Part shown: one piece after another, positions 42,530 to 51,339 of the stretch
Position numbering within the stretch: position 1 is the first letter of the stretch
Layout: every line of letters begins with the position of its first letter
Assembly (NCBI RefSeq): GCF_022179065.1
Contig: NZ_BPQD01000007.1
Coordinates: 124,001 to 188,000 of the forward strand
DNA: 64,000 bases
Reading direction: 5' to 3'
Source: Methylobacterium adhaesivum
GTDB taxonomy: Bacteria > Pseudomonadota > Alphaproteobacteria > Rhizobiales > Beijerinckiaceae
Notes under the pieces: model-generated
Seen by the model: only the letters and a program-made list of their open reading frames with translations
The model's database searches: none
What the model was told of the DNA's origin: nothing
Translations under genes and position numbers: made by a program

Positions 42530-42994
42530 ATGTCGTTCAAGTTCATCGCGACGGTCGCCGTCGCCCTCGCGGGCTCCCAGTTCGTCGCGTCCGCGGCCTT
42601 CGCCCAGGCCGCCGAATGCGGCGAGATCCAGAAGACGCTGCAGGCCCGCAAGGACCTCGTGGCCAAGGCGAACGCCGCTTCGAGCTCGAAGAAGAAGATG
42701 ACCCCGCAGGAAGCCTGCGCCCTGTTCGGCAAGCTCCAGAACAACGGTGCCGAGGGCCTGAAGTGGATCACCGCCAACAAGGAATGGTGCTCGATCCCCG
42801 ATTCCTTCGCCGAAGGCTTCAAGGCGGATCACATCAAGGTCGGCGGCATCCGCACCAAGATCTGCGGCATCGCCGCCCAGGCCGCCAAGATGGAATCGCA
42901 GGCGCGGGCCCAGGCTCAGAACGGTGGCGGCGGCGGTCTCCTTGGCGGCCCCGGCCTCACGGGCGCGATGCGCATGCCCCAGGGCGCGCTCTGA
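42530..42994 (+). CDS. Secreted protein of unknown function
   Basis: 154 aa with a signal peptide (MSFKFIATVAVALAGSQFV..AAFA, cleavage near 25). The mature part has four cysteines (AECGE, EACAL, EWCSI, KICGI) and a Gly-rich C-terminus (GGGGGLLGGPG); the middle is helical (LQARKDLVAKANA). Probably periplasmic with two disulfides. Conserved-looking but no family recognised. Monocistronic between rsmE (divergent) and ubiA. Confidence 0.7.
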   Translation: MSFKFIATVAVALAGSQFVASAAFAQAAECGEIQKTLQARKDLVAKANAASSSKKKMTPQEACALFGKLQNNGAEGLKWITANKEWCSIPDSFAEGFKADHIKVGGIRTKICGIAAQAAKMESQARAQAQNGGGGGLLGGPGLTGAMRMPQGAL

Positions 42995-43123
42995 TCCGCT
43001 TCCGTTAGGGGCACTCCACCCCCGGCCCTGCCGGTTCTCGCATCGGGTCCCCCGCTGTGGAGGGCATCGCGTGGCTCGCCACCGACTTGTGCGGCGACGG
43101 GAATCCCGGCCATACGCCGCGTC

Positions 43124-44083
43124 ATGAGCGGATTGCCGACGCCCCCTCCCCCGATCGAACGGCCCGTCGCCGATGCGGTGTCCGGCCACTGGGTCGACCG
43201 ATGGGCGCCGCAGCGGACGCGGCCCTATCTGCGGCTCGCCCGGATCGACCGGCCCATCGGCTGGTGGCTGCTGCTGTTGCCATGCTGGTGGTCGGCGTCG
43301 CTGGCCGCCATCGCCTCGGGGACGGTGCCGAACCCCGTCCACCTCGCCCTGTTCCTCGTCGGCGCCGTCGCCATGCGCGGCGCGGGCTCGACCTACAACG
43401 ACATCGCCGACCGCGACCTCGACGCGCAGGTGGAGCGGACCCGCTCGCGCCCCCTGCCCTCGGGCCAGGTGCGCGCCCGCCACGCCGCCCTGTTCCTCGT
43501 CGCCCAGACCTTCGTCGGGCTCGCGGTGCTGCTGCAGTTCAACGTCACCGCCATCCTTGTCGGCATCGCGTCGCTCGCGCCGGTGGCGATCTATCCGTTC
43601 ATGAAGCGGGTGATGTCGATGCCGCAGCTCGTGCTCGGACTGGCCTTTGCCTGGGGGGCGCTGATGGGATGGGTGGCGGTGTTCGGCCGCCTCGATGCCC
43701 CGGCCTGGCTGCTCTATGCCGGCACCATCGCGTGGGTGGTGGGCTACGACACGATCTACGCGGTGCAGGACATCGAGGACGATGCCATCGCGGGGATCCG
43801 CTCCTCGGCCCGCACCTTCGGGCCGCGCCTGAAGGCCGCCATCGGGGCCTGCTACGCCGTCGCCGCCGGCCTCGTCGCCCTCGCCGCCCTGGGTGCGGGC
43901 GCCGGACCCATCGGGCTCCTCGGCGTCGCGGGGTTCGCGGCCCATCTCGGGTGGCAGACCCTTCGCCTGGAGGCGGGGAACGGGCGCGGGGCCCTCATGC
44001 TGTTTCGATCGAACCGCGATGCGGGTCTGATCCTGTTCGCCGGGCTCGCCCTGGACGCGGCCTTACGGGCCTGGATGGGGTAG
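43124..44083 (+). CDS. ubiA: 4-hydroxybenzoate polyprenyltransferase UbiA
   Basis: 319 aa with about eight membrane segments. Both aspartate-rich motifs are present: NDIADRDLD (first) and DTIYAVQDIEDD (second), which bind Mg2+-polyprenyl diphosphate. LARIDRPIGWWLLLLP is the family's first helix. It attaches the isoprenoid tail to 4-hydroxybenzoate in ubiquinone synthesis. Confidence 0.96.
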   Translation: MSGLPTPPPPIERPVADAVSGHWVDRWAPQRTRPYLRLARIDRPIGWWLLLLPCWWSASLAAIASGTVPNPVHLALFLVGAVAMRGAGSTYNDIADRDLDAQVERTRSRPLPSGQVRARHAALFLVAQTFVGLAVLLQFNVTAILVGIASLAPVAIYPFMKRVMSMPQLVLGLAFAWGALMGWVAVFGRLDAPAWLLYAGTIAWVVGYDTIYAVQDIEDDAIAGIRSSARTFGPRLKAAIGACYAVAAGLVALAALGAGAGPIGLLGVAGFAAHLGWQTLRLEAGNGRGALMLFRSNRDAGLILFAGLALDAALRAWMG

Positions 44084-44104
44084 TCTCGGGAGACCCGAGA
44101 CAGC

Positions 44105-44599
44105 TCAGCAGACGCCCGACACGATCTCGCTCTCGCCGCGGTGGATGAGCGGGCGCACGGGCAGGGACGCGGTCTTGCGGCGCACGAGGAAGCGCGGGCG
44201 GCGGCCCGACAGCAGGCCGTGACGGCGGCGGGTGCGGGTGAGGCCGAGCATCACGGGCCCGAGCTGGCGCGAGACGCTGGCGAGCCCGCCATCCTCCTTC
44301 ACGATCATCCGGGGCAGGCCGGACTTGTCCGCCACATCGCGCCAGACGGCCACCACCTCGGCCTCGCAGAACGGTCCGAGACGCTCGACGACGGCGCCCT
44401 CGGCATCCACGAGGAGGAGGTCGAAGCGATCCTCGCCGCAGGCGTCGGAGGCATCGTCCGAGAAGGCGAGGGCCACGCCCGTGGGCCGCAGGGCGGCGTT
44501 GCGGCCGAACACCGGCAGGCGGGCGGCGACGAAGGCGGGCATCGTCGCAGCGGTCTCGTTGCTGGCCGAGATGTGGTTCATGTTCGCGAAAGTGTTCAT
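44105..44599 (-). CDS. Conserved hypothetical protein next to ubiA (DUF6101-like)
   Basis: 164 aa, no signal peptide or membrane segment. Basic C-terminus (RTRRRHGLLSGRRPRFLVRRK). Position convergent with ubiA and overall pattern fit the DUF6101 group found beside ubiA in rhizobial genomes, but this assignment is from memory of gene context only. Function unknown. Confidence 0.6.
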   Translation of the reverse strand: MNTFANMNHISASNETAATMPAFVAARLPVFGRNAALRPTGVALAFSDDASDACGEDRFDLLLVDAEGAVVERLGPFCEAEVVAVWRDVADKSGLPRMIVKEDGGLASVSRQLGPVMLGLTRTRRRHGLLSGRRPRFLVRRKTASLPVRPLIHRGESEIVSGVC

Positions 44600-44918
44600 G
44601 GCTCGGACACCCTGTTGGAAGCAACGGCCTCTGTGAGACCGTCCGTCTATGACAAGCAGAATGGCCCCTGATCTCCTCCAGCGACCTTAAGAGTGAGCGT
44701 TAAGCGAATATGGACGGGGTCCTGATGCCAAGAATGCTCAACGGTTCCTTGCGTTGATCGCCGAGATCCCAGCGTATCGACCTCTGCGCGACGATCCTTG
44801 TGGCCGCCGGTGAGGCACCCTACAACGGACGGGACGGTGCCGCCGCCCCTCGCCCGGCCCCGGCGCGCTCGCGTCCCCAGCCGCTTTACCCACCCGACCG
44901 CCATCCGAATGGAGTCGC
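44600..44918. other. Divergent promoter gap of about 320 bases
   Basis: Separates a minus-strand gene from cysQ. It includes an AT-richer spot near 44686-44712 with two TTAAG copies (CTTAAGAGTGAGCGTTAAGCG), a possible regulator site. No gene seen. Confidence 0.5.
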
Positions 44919-45746
44919 ATGCCCGCCTCGAGAGTCCCGGATTCCGCCTACGCCCTCGTGCCGGCCCTGCGCGAGACGATCCGCGAGGCGGCCGGCCTCG
45001 CCCTGCCGTTCTTCCGGGCCGGTGAGAAGACGGCCGCGCGGATCTGGTCGAAGGCCGGCGGTTCGCCGGTCACGGAGGCGGATATCGCCGTCGACACCTT
45101 CCTGAAGGTCCGCCTCAGTTCCCTGCTGCCGGCGGCGGCGTGGCTCTCCGAGGAGACGGTCGACGACGCCCAGCGACTCGGGGCCGACCTCGTCTGGATC
45201 GTCGATCCCATCGACGGCACGCGCGCCTTCCTCACCGGGCATCCGGATTGGTCGATCTCCGTGGCGCTTCTGGCGGGCGGCGAGCCGGTCCTCGGCTTCG
45301 TCCACGCCCCCGTGAGCGATCATTTCTATGAGGCGGTGGCGGGCCAGGGGGCGACGCGCAACGGCACGCCGCTGCGGGCCTCGACGCAGGCCGCCCTCGC
45401 GGGCGCCCGGGTGACCGGGCCGAAGCCGATGATGGACACCCTCGCGCGCGGCGCGACGCGAGACGGCGTGACGCCGGATTTCGTCGTGGTGGAACGGGTG
45501 CCGTCCCTGGCGCTCCGCGTCGCCCGCGTGGCGGAGGGCTCCATCGATGTCGGGCTCGTCTCGTCGGATGCCCGGGACTGGGATCTCGCCGGGGCCGACC
45601 TACTCCTGCGCGAGGCCGGCGGCTCGGTGAGCGATCTCTCGGGGATCGCCACCACTTACAACCGCACCGACCCCGTCCACGGCGCGCTCATCGCCCTTCC
45701 GGATGGCCTGCGGGCCCAGACGGTGGATGCGCTGGCGCGGGGCTGA
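44919..45746 (+). CDS. cysQ: 3'(2'),5'-bisphosphate nucleotidase / inositol monophosphatase family (CysQ-like)
   Basis: 275 aa. Li+-sensitive phosphatase motifs: SEETVDD (metal Glu), DPIDGTRAF and WDLAGADLLLREAGG. The CysQ subgroup hydrolyses PAP from sulfate assimilation; the other possibility is a general inositol phosphatase. Start ATG 44919. Converges with trxA. Confidence 0.88.
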   Translation: MPASRVPDSAYALVPALRETIREAAGLALPFFRAGEKTAARIWSKAGGSPVTEADIAVDTFLKVRLSSLLPAAAWLSEETVDDAQRLGADLVWIVDPIDGTRAFLTGHPDWSISVALLAGGEPVLGFVHAPVSDHFYEAVAGQGATRNGTPLRASTQAALAGARVTGPKPMMDTLARGATRDGVTPDFVVVERVPSLALRVARVAEGSIDVGLVSSDARDWDLAGADLLLREAGGSVSDLSGIATTYNRTDPVHGALIALPDGLRAQTVDALARG

Positions 45747-45822
45747 GTGTCTCTGGCGAACCTCCCGCTGCGTGATAGCGCGGGAGACGAAGAAAGGCGG
45801 ATCGGCAACCGCGTGCGTCGTT

Positions 45823-45855
45823 CGGCCCCGGCTCTCCTGCTGAGAGACGGGGCCG
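45823..45855. terminator. Hairpin between cysQ and trxA
   Basis: CGGCCCCGGCTCTC and GAGAGACGGGGCCG pair (one mismatch) around CTGCT, just downstream of the trxA stop. Likely a shared convergent terminator, though no T-run is seen. Confidence 0.6.
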
Positions 45856-45861
45856 CAAGGT

Positions 45862-46182
45862 TCAGGCGCTCGCCTGGATCCAGCGCGAGAGATCGCCCTT
45901 GGGAGCGGCGCCGACCTTCTGGCTCGCCAGTTCGCCGTTCTTGAAGATGAGCAGGGTCGGAATCGAGCGGATGCCGTACTGCGCGGCGATGCCGGGGTTC
46001 TCGTCGACGTTGACCTTGGCGATCTTCACACGCCCCTGGAGATCGGTGGCGATCTCCTCCAGCGCCGGGCCGATCTGCCGGCAGGGACCGCACCACTCGG
46101 CCCAGAAATCCACCACGACGGGCTCGACGGACTTAAGGACGTCCTGCTCGAAGCTCGCGTCGGTTACCTTCACCGTCGCCAT
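45862..46182 (-). CDS. trxA: Thioredoxin
   Basis: 106 aa. Active site WCGPC in [15 protein letters not shown], with cis-Pro in SIPTLLIF. Length and lack of signal peptide indicate the cytosolic general thioredoxin. Divergent from the sugar dehydrogenase at 46548. Confidence 0.97.
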   Translation of the reverse strand: MATVKVTDASFEQDVLKSVEPVVVDFWAEWCGPCRQIGPALEEIATDLQGRVKIAKVNVDENPGIAAQYGIRSIPTLLIFKNGELASQKVGAAPKGDLSRWIQASA

Positions 46183-46547
46183 CTCGGTCCCTTTCCCTAC
46201 CTCTCGCGCCTGAGCGCGTCCCCTGCGACGAAACCGTGGGCCCGTCCGCGGGCCGGAACGCCCGGCCTGGGGTGCACCGCAAAAGCGGCGCCTCTGTGCG
46301 AGACTTGGCGACGCGGGGCGGGACGGTCAAGGCGGTGGGGTCCAGGACGACGCGGGACATCGCCCGTCGCGGGCCTTGTCCACCGTTCGGCGCCATCCCG
46401 GACGGCGGCGGCCCTCGTCAAACCCCCGGCCTCGCCCCATCTCCCCCTCACCCGCGCGGGCCCGAGCGGCCGGGTGGGGAGTCTTCGGCCGCCCCGAGCG
46501 CCGGAGCGCCTGACCCGGCACGCCGCCGCCATGGAGGACAATCCGAC
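46183..46547. other. Divergent gap of about 365 bases between trxA and the dehydrogenase
   Basis: No gene supported; the upstream in-frame extension of the dehydrogenase is Pro/Gly/Arg-rich noise. No convincing promoter or operator was found by eye. Confidence 0.5.
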
Positions 46548-47831
46548 GTGAAGCGCATCTCCCAGACCCTGCTCGCCACCCTCGCCCTCGCCGGACTGCC
46601 CGCGAGCGCCTTCGCACAGGAGGCGGGCGGCGCCGCGCCCCGGCAGCCACGGGTCGAGGGCGAGGCCTTCACGGCGCCCACCTCGGACGCCGCCGGCACC
46701 GTGCCGGCCGAGACAGAGGCGCCCAACACCACCTACAAGCCGATGCTGCCCAATCAGACCCGGGCGCCCAAGCCCGCCGAGGCCACCAAGGTCAAGGTCG
46801 AGACCGTGGCCAAGGGGCTCGACAGCCCGTGGGCCCTGGAATTCCTCCCCGACGGGCGCATGCTCGTCACCGAGAAGGGCGGCAGCCTGCGCATCGTGGC
46901 CAAGGACGGCACGGCCGGACCGGCGATTCCGGGCGTGCCCAAGGTCGACGCCCGCGGACAGGGCGGCCTCCTCGACGTGGCGCTCAGCCCGAGCTTCGTC
47001 GCCGACCGCCTGATCTACTTCAGCTACGCCGAGCCCCGCGAGAAGGGCAACGGCACCACGGTGGCCCGCGCCAAGCTCGTGGAGGACAAGGGCGCCGCCC
47101 GCCTCGACGACGTGAAGGTGATCTTCCGGCAGATGCCGACCTATGACGGCGACAAGCATTTCGGCTCGCGCCTCGTATTCGCGCCGGACGGCAAGCTGTT
47201 CGTCACCGTGGGCGAGCGCTCCGACAAGGGTCCCCGGGTCCAGGCCCAGGACCTCACCAGCGGCCTCGGCAAGGTCTTCCGCATCGACACGGACGGCAAT
47301 GCCGCCAAGGACAACCCCTTCACGGGCGGCGAGAAGGCCAAGCCCGAGATCTGGTCCTACGGCCACCGCAACGTCCAGTCGGCGGCCCTCGACCCGCAGG
47401 GGCGGCTCTGGACCGTCGAGCACGGACCGCGCGGCGGCGACGAACTGAACCGTCCGCGTCCCGGCGTGAACTACGGCTGGCCCGAGGTGTCCTACGGCAT
47501 CGAGTATTCGGGCGAGAAGATCGGCGAGGGTAAGACGCAGGCCGCCGGCACCGCCCAGCCGGTGTATTACTGGGACCCGGTGATCGGCCCTTCCGGCATG
47601 GCCCTCTACACGGGCGACAAGTTCCCGGCCTGGAAGGATGCCTTCCTCATCGGCGGCCTCGCCAGCCAGGGACTCGTGGCGGTGAAGCTCGACGGCGACA
47701 AGGTGGTGACCGAGGAGCGCATTCCCCTGGAGAACCGCATCCGTGACGTGAAGGTTGGGCCGGACGGCGCGGTCTACGCCGTCACCGACGGTCCCGACGG
47801 CAAGATCCTGAAGCTGACACCGGGCACCTGA
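46548..47831 (+). CDS. PQQ-dependent sugar dehydrogenase (soluble GDH/YliI family)
   Basis: 427 aa from GTG 46548. Signal peptide MKRISQTLLATLALAGLPASAFA (split: hydrophobic core 8-18, cleavage near 23). The six-bladed propeller repeats show SPWALEFLPDGRMLVTEK, GGLLDVALSPSF, FGSRLVFAPDGKLFVT, EIWSYGHRNVQ and HGPRGGDELN. Enzymes of this type oxidise aldose sugars in the periplasm using PQQ, a cofactor that methylotrophs make. An extra 50-residue linker follows the signal peptide. Confidence 0.92.
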   Translation: MKRISQTLLATLALAGLPASAFAQEAGGAAPRQPRVEGEAFTAPTSDAAGTVPAETEAPNTTYKPMLPNQTRAPKPAEATKVKVETVAKGLDSPWALEFLPDGRMLVTEKGGSLRIVAKDGTAGPAIPGVPKVDARGQGGLLDVALSPSFVADRLIYFSYAEPREKGNGTTVARAKLVEDKGAARLDDVKVIFRQMPTYDGDKHFGSRLVFAPDGKLFVTVGERSDKGPRVQAQDLTSGLGKVFRIDTDGNAAKDNPFTGGEKAKPEIWSYGHRNVQSAALDPQGRLWTVEHGPRGGDELNRPRPGVNYGWPEVSYGIEYSGEKIGEGKTQAAGTAQPVYYWDPVIGPSGMALYTGDKFPAWKDAFLIGGLASQGLVAVKLDGDKVVTEERIPLENRIRDVKVGPDGAVYAVTDGPDGKILKLTPGT

Positions 47832-47852
47832 GAAGGTTCGGCGTCCGCCCGT

Positions 47853-48803
47853 TCAGGCGGGCGCCGTGCCGTCTGTCGCCGAGACTTGGCGGATCGCCGC
47901 GAGGCTCAGGCTCATCGGCCCCGCCGGGCCGGCGACGGCGAGGCGCTCGCTGCCGGTGGCGAGGAGAAGCGCGAGGGCGTCGCGCAACGAGGCGTCCCAG
48001 GCGATTTCGGGCGCGCCCTGCGCCGGTTCGGGAACGGCGAGCGCACCGACCGTGAGCCCGGCGAGACGCCGCAGGGCGCGGTCGGGACCGGTGAATTCAG
48101 CCACGAAGGCGTCGGCCGGACGCGCCAGGAGACCGTCGGGCGTATCGGCCTGGACGATGCGCCCGGCACGCATGAGCACGATGCGGTCCCCCATCCGCAC
48201 CGCCTCGTCGAGATCGTGGGTCACGAGGATGACGGTCTTGCGCAGACGCTTCAGAATGGCGCCGATCTCGACCTGAAGACGGCCACGGGCGACGGGATCG
48301 ACGGCCCCGAACGGCTCGTCCATGAGCAGCACCGGTGGATCGGCGGCGAGCGCCCGCGCGACGCCGACGCGCTGGCGCTGCCCGCCCGAAAGGGCGTCGG
48401 GCCGCCGCCCCCGGTACTCTGCCGGATCGAGACCGACGAGGTCGAGCATGGCATCGACGCGCGCGGCGATGCGGGCTTTGGGCCAGCCGAGCAGTTCGGG
48501 CACGGTGGCGATGTTGCGGGCCACCGTCCGGTGCGGGAACAGGCCGACGCCCTGAAGGACGTAGCCGATGCGGCGGCGCAGGCGGATCGGATCGACCCCG
48601 GCCACGTCCTCTCCAGCGAGGCGCACCGTGCCCGTATCCGGCTCCACCAGCCGGTTGACCATGCGCAGGGTGGTGGACTTGCCGCAGCCGGACGGGCCGA
48701 TGAGGGCGCAGGTCTCGCCCTCCGCGATCACGAGATCGACGGCCTCGACCGCCGGACGGGCCGCTCCGGGAAACCGCTTCGAGACGCCTTCGAGGCGGAT
48801 CAT
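47853..48803 (-). CDS. Osmoprotectant-type ABC transporter ATP-binding protein, orphan
   Basis: 316 aa from ATG 48803. Walker A GPSGCGKST, signature LSGGQRQRVG, Walker B VLLMDEPFGAVDP and H-loop THDLDEAVRMGD are intact. The C-terminal extension (about 245-310, SLRDALALLLATGSERLAVAG) looks like a single CBS-type domain, as in OpuCA/YehX-type glycine betaine or choline importers. No permease or substrate-binding gene flanks it: downstream is convergent gdh, upstream a small secreted protein. Either it serves a distant permease or the operon has been split. Confidence 0.88.
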   Translation of the reverse strand: MIRLEGVSKRFPGAARPAVEAVDLVIAEGETCALIGPSGCGKSTTLRMVNRLVEPDTGTVRLAGEDVAGVDPIRLRRRIGYVLQGVGLFPHRTVARNIATVPELLGWPKARIAARVDAMLDLVGLDPAEYRGRRPDALSGGQRQRVGVARALAADPPVLLMDEPFGAVDPVARGRLQVEIGAILKRLRKTVILVTHDLDEAVRMGDRIVLMRAGRIVQADTPDGLLARPADAFVAEFTGPDRALRRLAGLTVGALAVPEPAQGAPEIAWDASLRDALALLLATGSERLAVAGPAGPMSLSLAAIRQVSATDGTAPA

Positions 48804-48813
48804 CCGGAACGGT

Positions 48814-49077
48814 TCAGCAACCCTTGCAGATCGACCCCATGGTGGTGCGCATCTTGGCGTCCCACGCCTTGTCACGGGTGGCAGCGGCGCGTTGGGCCTT
48901 GGCCATGTCGGCTTCCGTCGACGCGCGGGAAAACGGCGCCCCGGCCCGGCCCGGCGGCTTGGTGACGCCCGTGGCGGTGACGGTGCGGCCTCCCGAGGGC
49001 GCCTGTGCGGCGGCGGTCACCACCAGCAGCGGCAGGGCCAGCAGCGGCAGGGCGAAGGCGGCAAGGGAGCGGAACAT
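48814..49077 (-). CDS. Small secreted protein of unknown function
   Basis: 87 aa with a signal peptide (MFRSLAAFALPLLALPLLVVTAAA). Mature part about 63 aa, Ala/Lys-rich (ADMAKAQRAAATRDKAWDAKMR), ending in CKGC. The terminal Cys-x-x-Cys might bind metal or a haem-like group, but only one pair exists and no haem motif is seen. It precedes the ABC ATPase by 10 nt and may be co-transcribed. Confidence 0.55.
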   Translation of the reverse strand: MFRSLAAFALPLLALPLLVVTAAAQAPSGGRTVTATGVTKPPGRAGAPFSRASTEADMAKAQRAAATRDKAWDAKMRTTMGSICKGC

Positions 49078-49236
49078 GGAAAACCTGGGTCCGTCGACGT
49101 GACGCGCGGCGATCAACCCACGCGAGAACGGCGCCGACCATAGAGGGTGCCGAGCGGCTCGCAAATGGAGGCCGTTCCGGCGCGTGCGCGACGGCACGCG
49201 CCGCCGGGGATTACGCCTTCGGCGCGGCGCCTCGGC

Positions 49237-49557
49237 TCACGGCCGGCTCAGGAATCCCACGGGCTCGCGACCGGGCTGGGCAAGCCACAGCAGGAACGCT
49301 CCCAAGCCGAGACCGAGGAGGGAGGCGGGCGCCAGGGTCAGGGGCAGGACGAGGATCTGCCACAGCCACGGCGCCACGCCCTCGACGGCACCCTGCAGGG
49401 CGCTCGCCCGGTCCTTGAACAGAGTGAACAGGAGGTCGCTCACCGTCGTCACCCGCAGGCCGTTGTTGGCGATGGAGCGGGCGCCGTCATAGACGAAGCC
49501 GACGAAGCCCCCCGCGAGGAGGACGAGGCCGAGGAAGCGGCTGAGAAAACGAAGCAT
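49237..49557 (-). CDS. Small two-helix membrane protein
   Basis: 106 aa. Hydrophobic helices at about 5-23 (LSRFLGLVLLAGGFVGFVY) and 66-92 (WLWQILVLPLTLAPASLLGLGLGAFLL). Conserved-looking charged loop between (DGARSIANNGLRVTTVSDLLF). No function assigned; a similar layout occurs in hypothetical proteins of other Rhizobiales. Confidence 0.6.
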   Translation of the reverse strand: MLRFLSRFLGLVLLAGGFVGFVYDGARSIANNGLRVTTVSDLLFTLFKDRASALQGAVEGVAPWLWQILVLPLTLAPASLLGLGLGAFLLWLAQPGREPVGFLSRP

Positions 49558-49776
49558 CGCGCCCGGTCATACCCGCCGACCCGATGCCGGCCGAGCCTTG
49601 AGTAGGGGTGCCCGCCGGCCCGTGCAAGCCGTTGCTGCATTGCGAGCCCGGTCCCGGGCATGCGACACCGCCCCACTTTCAAGCGCTGCGCCAAGCGCCC
49701 GATCCCGGACGGTTCACGACCCCGACCCCGGCGACACCGCGGGCATTTCGCTCGGCGCCGATTCCGAGGACGATCC

Positions 49777-50481
49777 TTGACCGACCAGACCGCCACCGCG
49801 CCCTTCGCGGACCCGCATGCCCCCCTCGCCCTGGTGATCTTCGACTGCGACGGCGTGCTCGTGGACAGCGAACCGATCTCCCTGATGCGCCTCACCCTCG
49901 GCCTCAACCGCATCGGTGTCCCCATCGACGTCGAGACCGTGCGGGTGCGCTTTGCCGGGACGTCCATGCCCTCGATCATGGCGCATATCGTGCGCGACTA
50001 CGCCGTCGCCGTGCCGGACGATTTCGTCGATTCGGTCAAGGCCGACACCCTGCGGGCGTTCGATGCCGGGCTCGCAGCGATGCCGGGCGTCGGCGACGCC
50101 GTGGCGGGCCTCGCCCTGCCGCACTGCGTCGCTTCGAGCAGCGATCCGGTTCGCCTGGCGCACACCCTCGGGCTGACGGGTCTGCTGCCCCTGTTCGAGG
50201 GCCGGATCTACTCCTCGACCATGGTGGCGCGGGGCAAGCCGGCGCCGGACCTGTTCCTCCATGCCGCGGCCAATATGGGCGCGACGCCGGAAACTTGCCT
50301 CGTCATCGAGGACAGCGTGCCGGGGGTGCAAGCGGCCCGCGCGGCCGGCATGCGGGTCCTCGGCTTCACCGGCGGCGGCCACTGGGCCCACGACCGCACG
50401 GGCCGGGACCTCATGGCCGCTGGCGCCGCGCGGGTGTTCGACGATTTCGCCCGGTTCGCGGCAGTCGTGGCGGCCGCCTGA
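49777..50481 (+). CDS. HAD superfamily phosphatase (phosphoglycolate phosphatase-like)
   Basis: 234 aa from TTG 49777, preceded by GAGGA at 7 nt. Motif I DCDGVLVDSE, motif II VASSSD, and motif III/IV KPAPDLFLHAA...CLVIEDSVPGVQAA are complete. Class I cap subgroup (beta-phosphoglucomutase/Gph type). The substrate is unknown. An in-frame ATG upstream (49660) gives only arginine-rich sequence. Confidence 0.88.
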   Translation: MTDQTATAPFADPHAPLALVIFDCDGVLVDSEPISLMRLTLGLNRIGVPIDVETVRVRFAGTSMPSIMAHIVRDYAVAVPDDFVDSVKADTLRAFDAGLAAMPGVGDAVAGLALPHCVASSSDPVRLAHTLGLTGLLPLFEGRIYSSTMVARGKPAPDLFLHAAANMGATPETCLVIEDSVPGVQAARAAGMRVLGFTGGGHWAHDRTGRDLMAAGAARVFDDFARFAAVVAAA

Positions 50482-50877
50482 GGCGGAACCGAAGGAAGCT
50501 ATCGCGGCGAGCCCGGCACGGGGCGCTTCCTGCCACGCCGCGCCATGCATTCGAAAGATCGATCCGTTGACGAATGCGCCGCCGCACAGCATCTTGAGGG
50601 TGTTCGGCGGCGGTCTCGACCACCGCCGAGCCGCGGTGATTTGAAGTGCGTAGCTTGCGCCGCGTCATCAAACGCTAAAGCACTGCGATGCGCCCGCGCC
50701 TCGTGGTCCTTATTCGATGAGGATGACTTGCTGTGCTGACCATTCCCAAGACCCAACCGATCCTGATGCCCTGCGATTGCTGTCGACGCTGATCCCCACC
50801 GTGGACCGCCCAGCACATCCCAGCCCGGCCAAACGCCGGATCCGGCCGCATGGCCGTCATCAGGAGATTTCGATTCC
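50482..50877. other. Gene-free gap of about 395 bases
   Basis: No gene supported. A 7-bp inverted repeat (GCATTCG ... CGAATGC near 50547-50577) and a TTGACG box at 50566 are seen; no convincing terminator for the HAD gene. Confidence 0.5.
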
Positions 50878-51237
50878 ATGTCCTATCATCACGCCGAGAC
50901 CGCCGCCCGAGCCCTGAACCAGCGCTCCCTCGCCCCGCCCCTGGTCGACCTGCAGGCCGTCCGCGCTCGTAACGAACTCCACGTCGACCGCCCGACCCGA
51001 CGCGGGGCCGAGCCGGCTCCGACCCGCATCATCGAAATCGGGGAGGTCACCGCCGGGATCGCCGTGCCGGAAAAGGGCGGCGTGCGCTTCTTCTCCTCGC
51101 AGAGCGACTTCGACCTCCTCGACGGAACCGTGTTCGGCAGCGTCGAGCAGGCGGCGCGGGCGGCGCGCGAGCGGTTCCGCGCCCGGTCGGGCGGCCGGGG
51201 GCGGCCGGCCGAAGGCCGGCGCCTGATCGCCGTTTGA
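50878..51237 (+). CDS. Hypothetical protein
   Basis: 119 aa, no signal or membrane helices. Central beta-like segment (RIIEIGEVTAGIAVPEKGGVRFFSSQSDF) and basic C-terminal tail (RFRARSGGRGRPAEGRR). RBS AGGAGA lies upstream of ATG 50878. Not recognised; codon use is like neighbours, so probably real. Confidence 0.55.
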   Translation: MSYHHAETAARALNQRSLAPPLVDLQAVRARNELHVDRPTRRGAEPAPTRIIEIGEVTAGIAVPEKGGVRFFSSQSDFDLLDGTVFGSVEQAARAARERFRARSGGRGRPAEGRRLIAV

Positions 51238-51339
51238 GCGAAGCACAGTTTCGAATCACGGCCAGCGCCGCGCCCCTCCGGGAGCGCGGCGTTCGCGCGT
51301 CCGGGGTCGGTCACGAAGCTTCCGTCGGGCCGGAGCCCG

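Noticed and set aside
42320-43945. Open frame of 541 codons on the minus strand
   Set aside because: Antisense to the secreted protein at 42530 and to ubiA; composition is Arg/Gly/Asp-rich without motifs.
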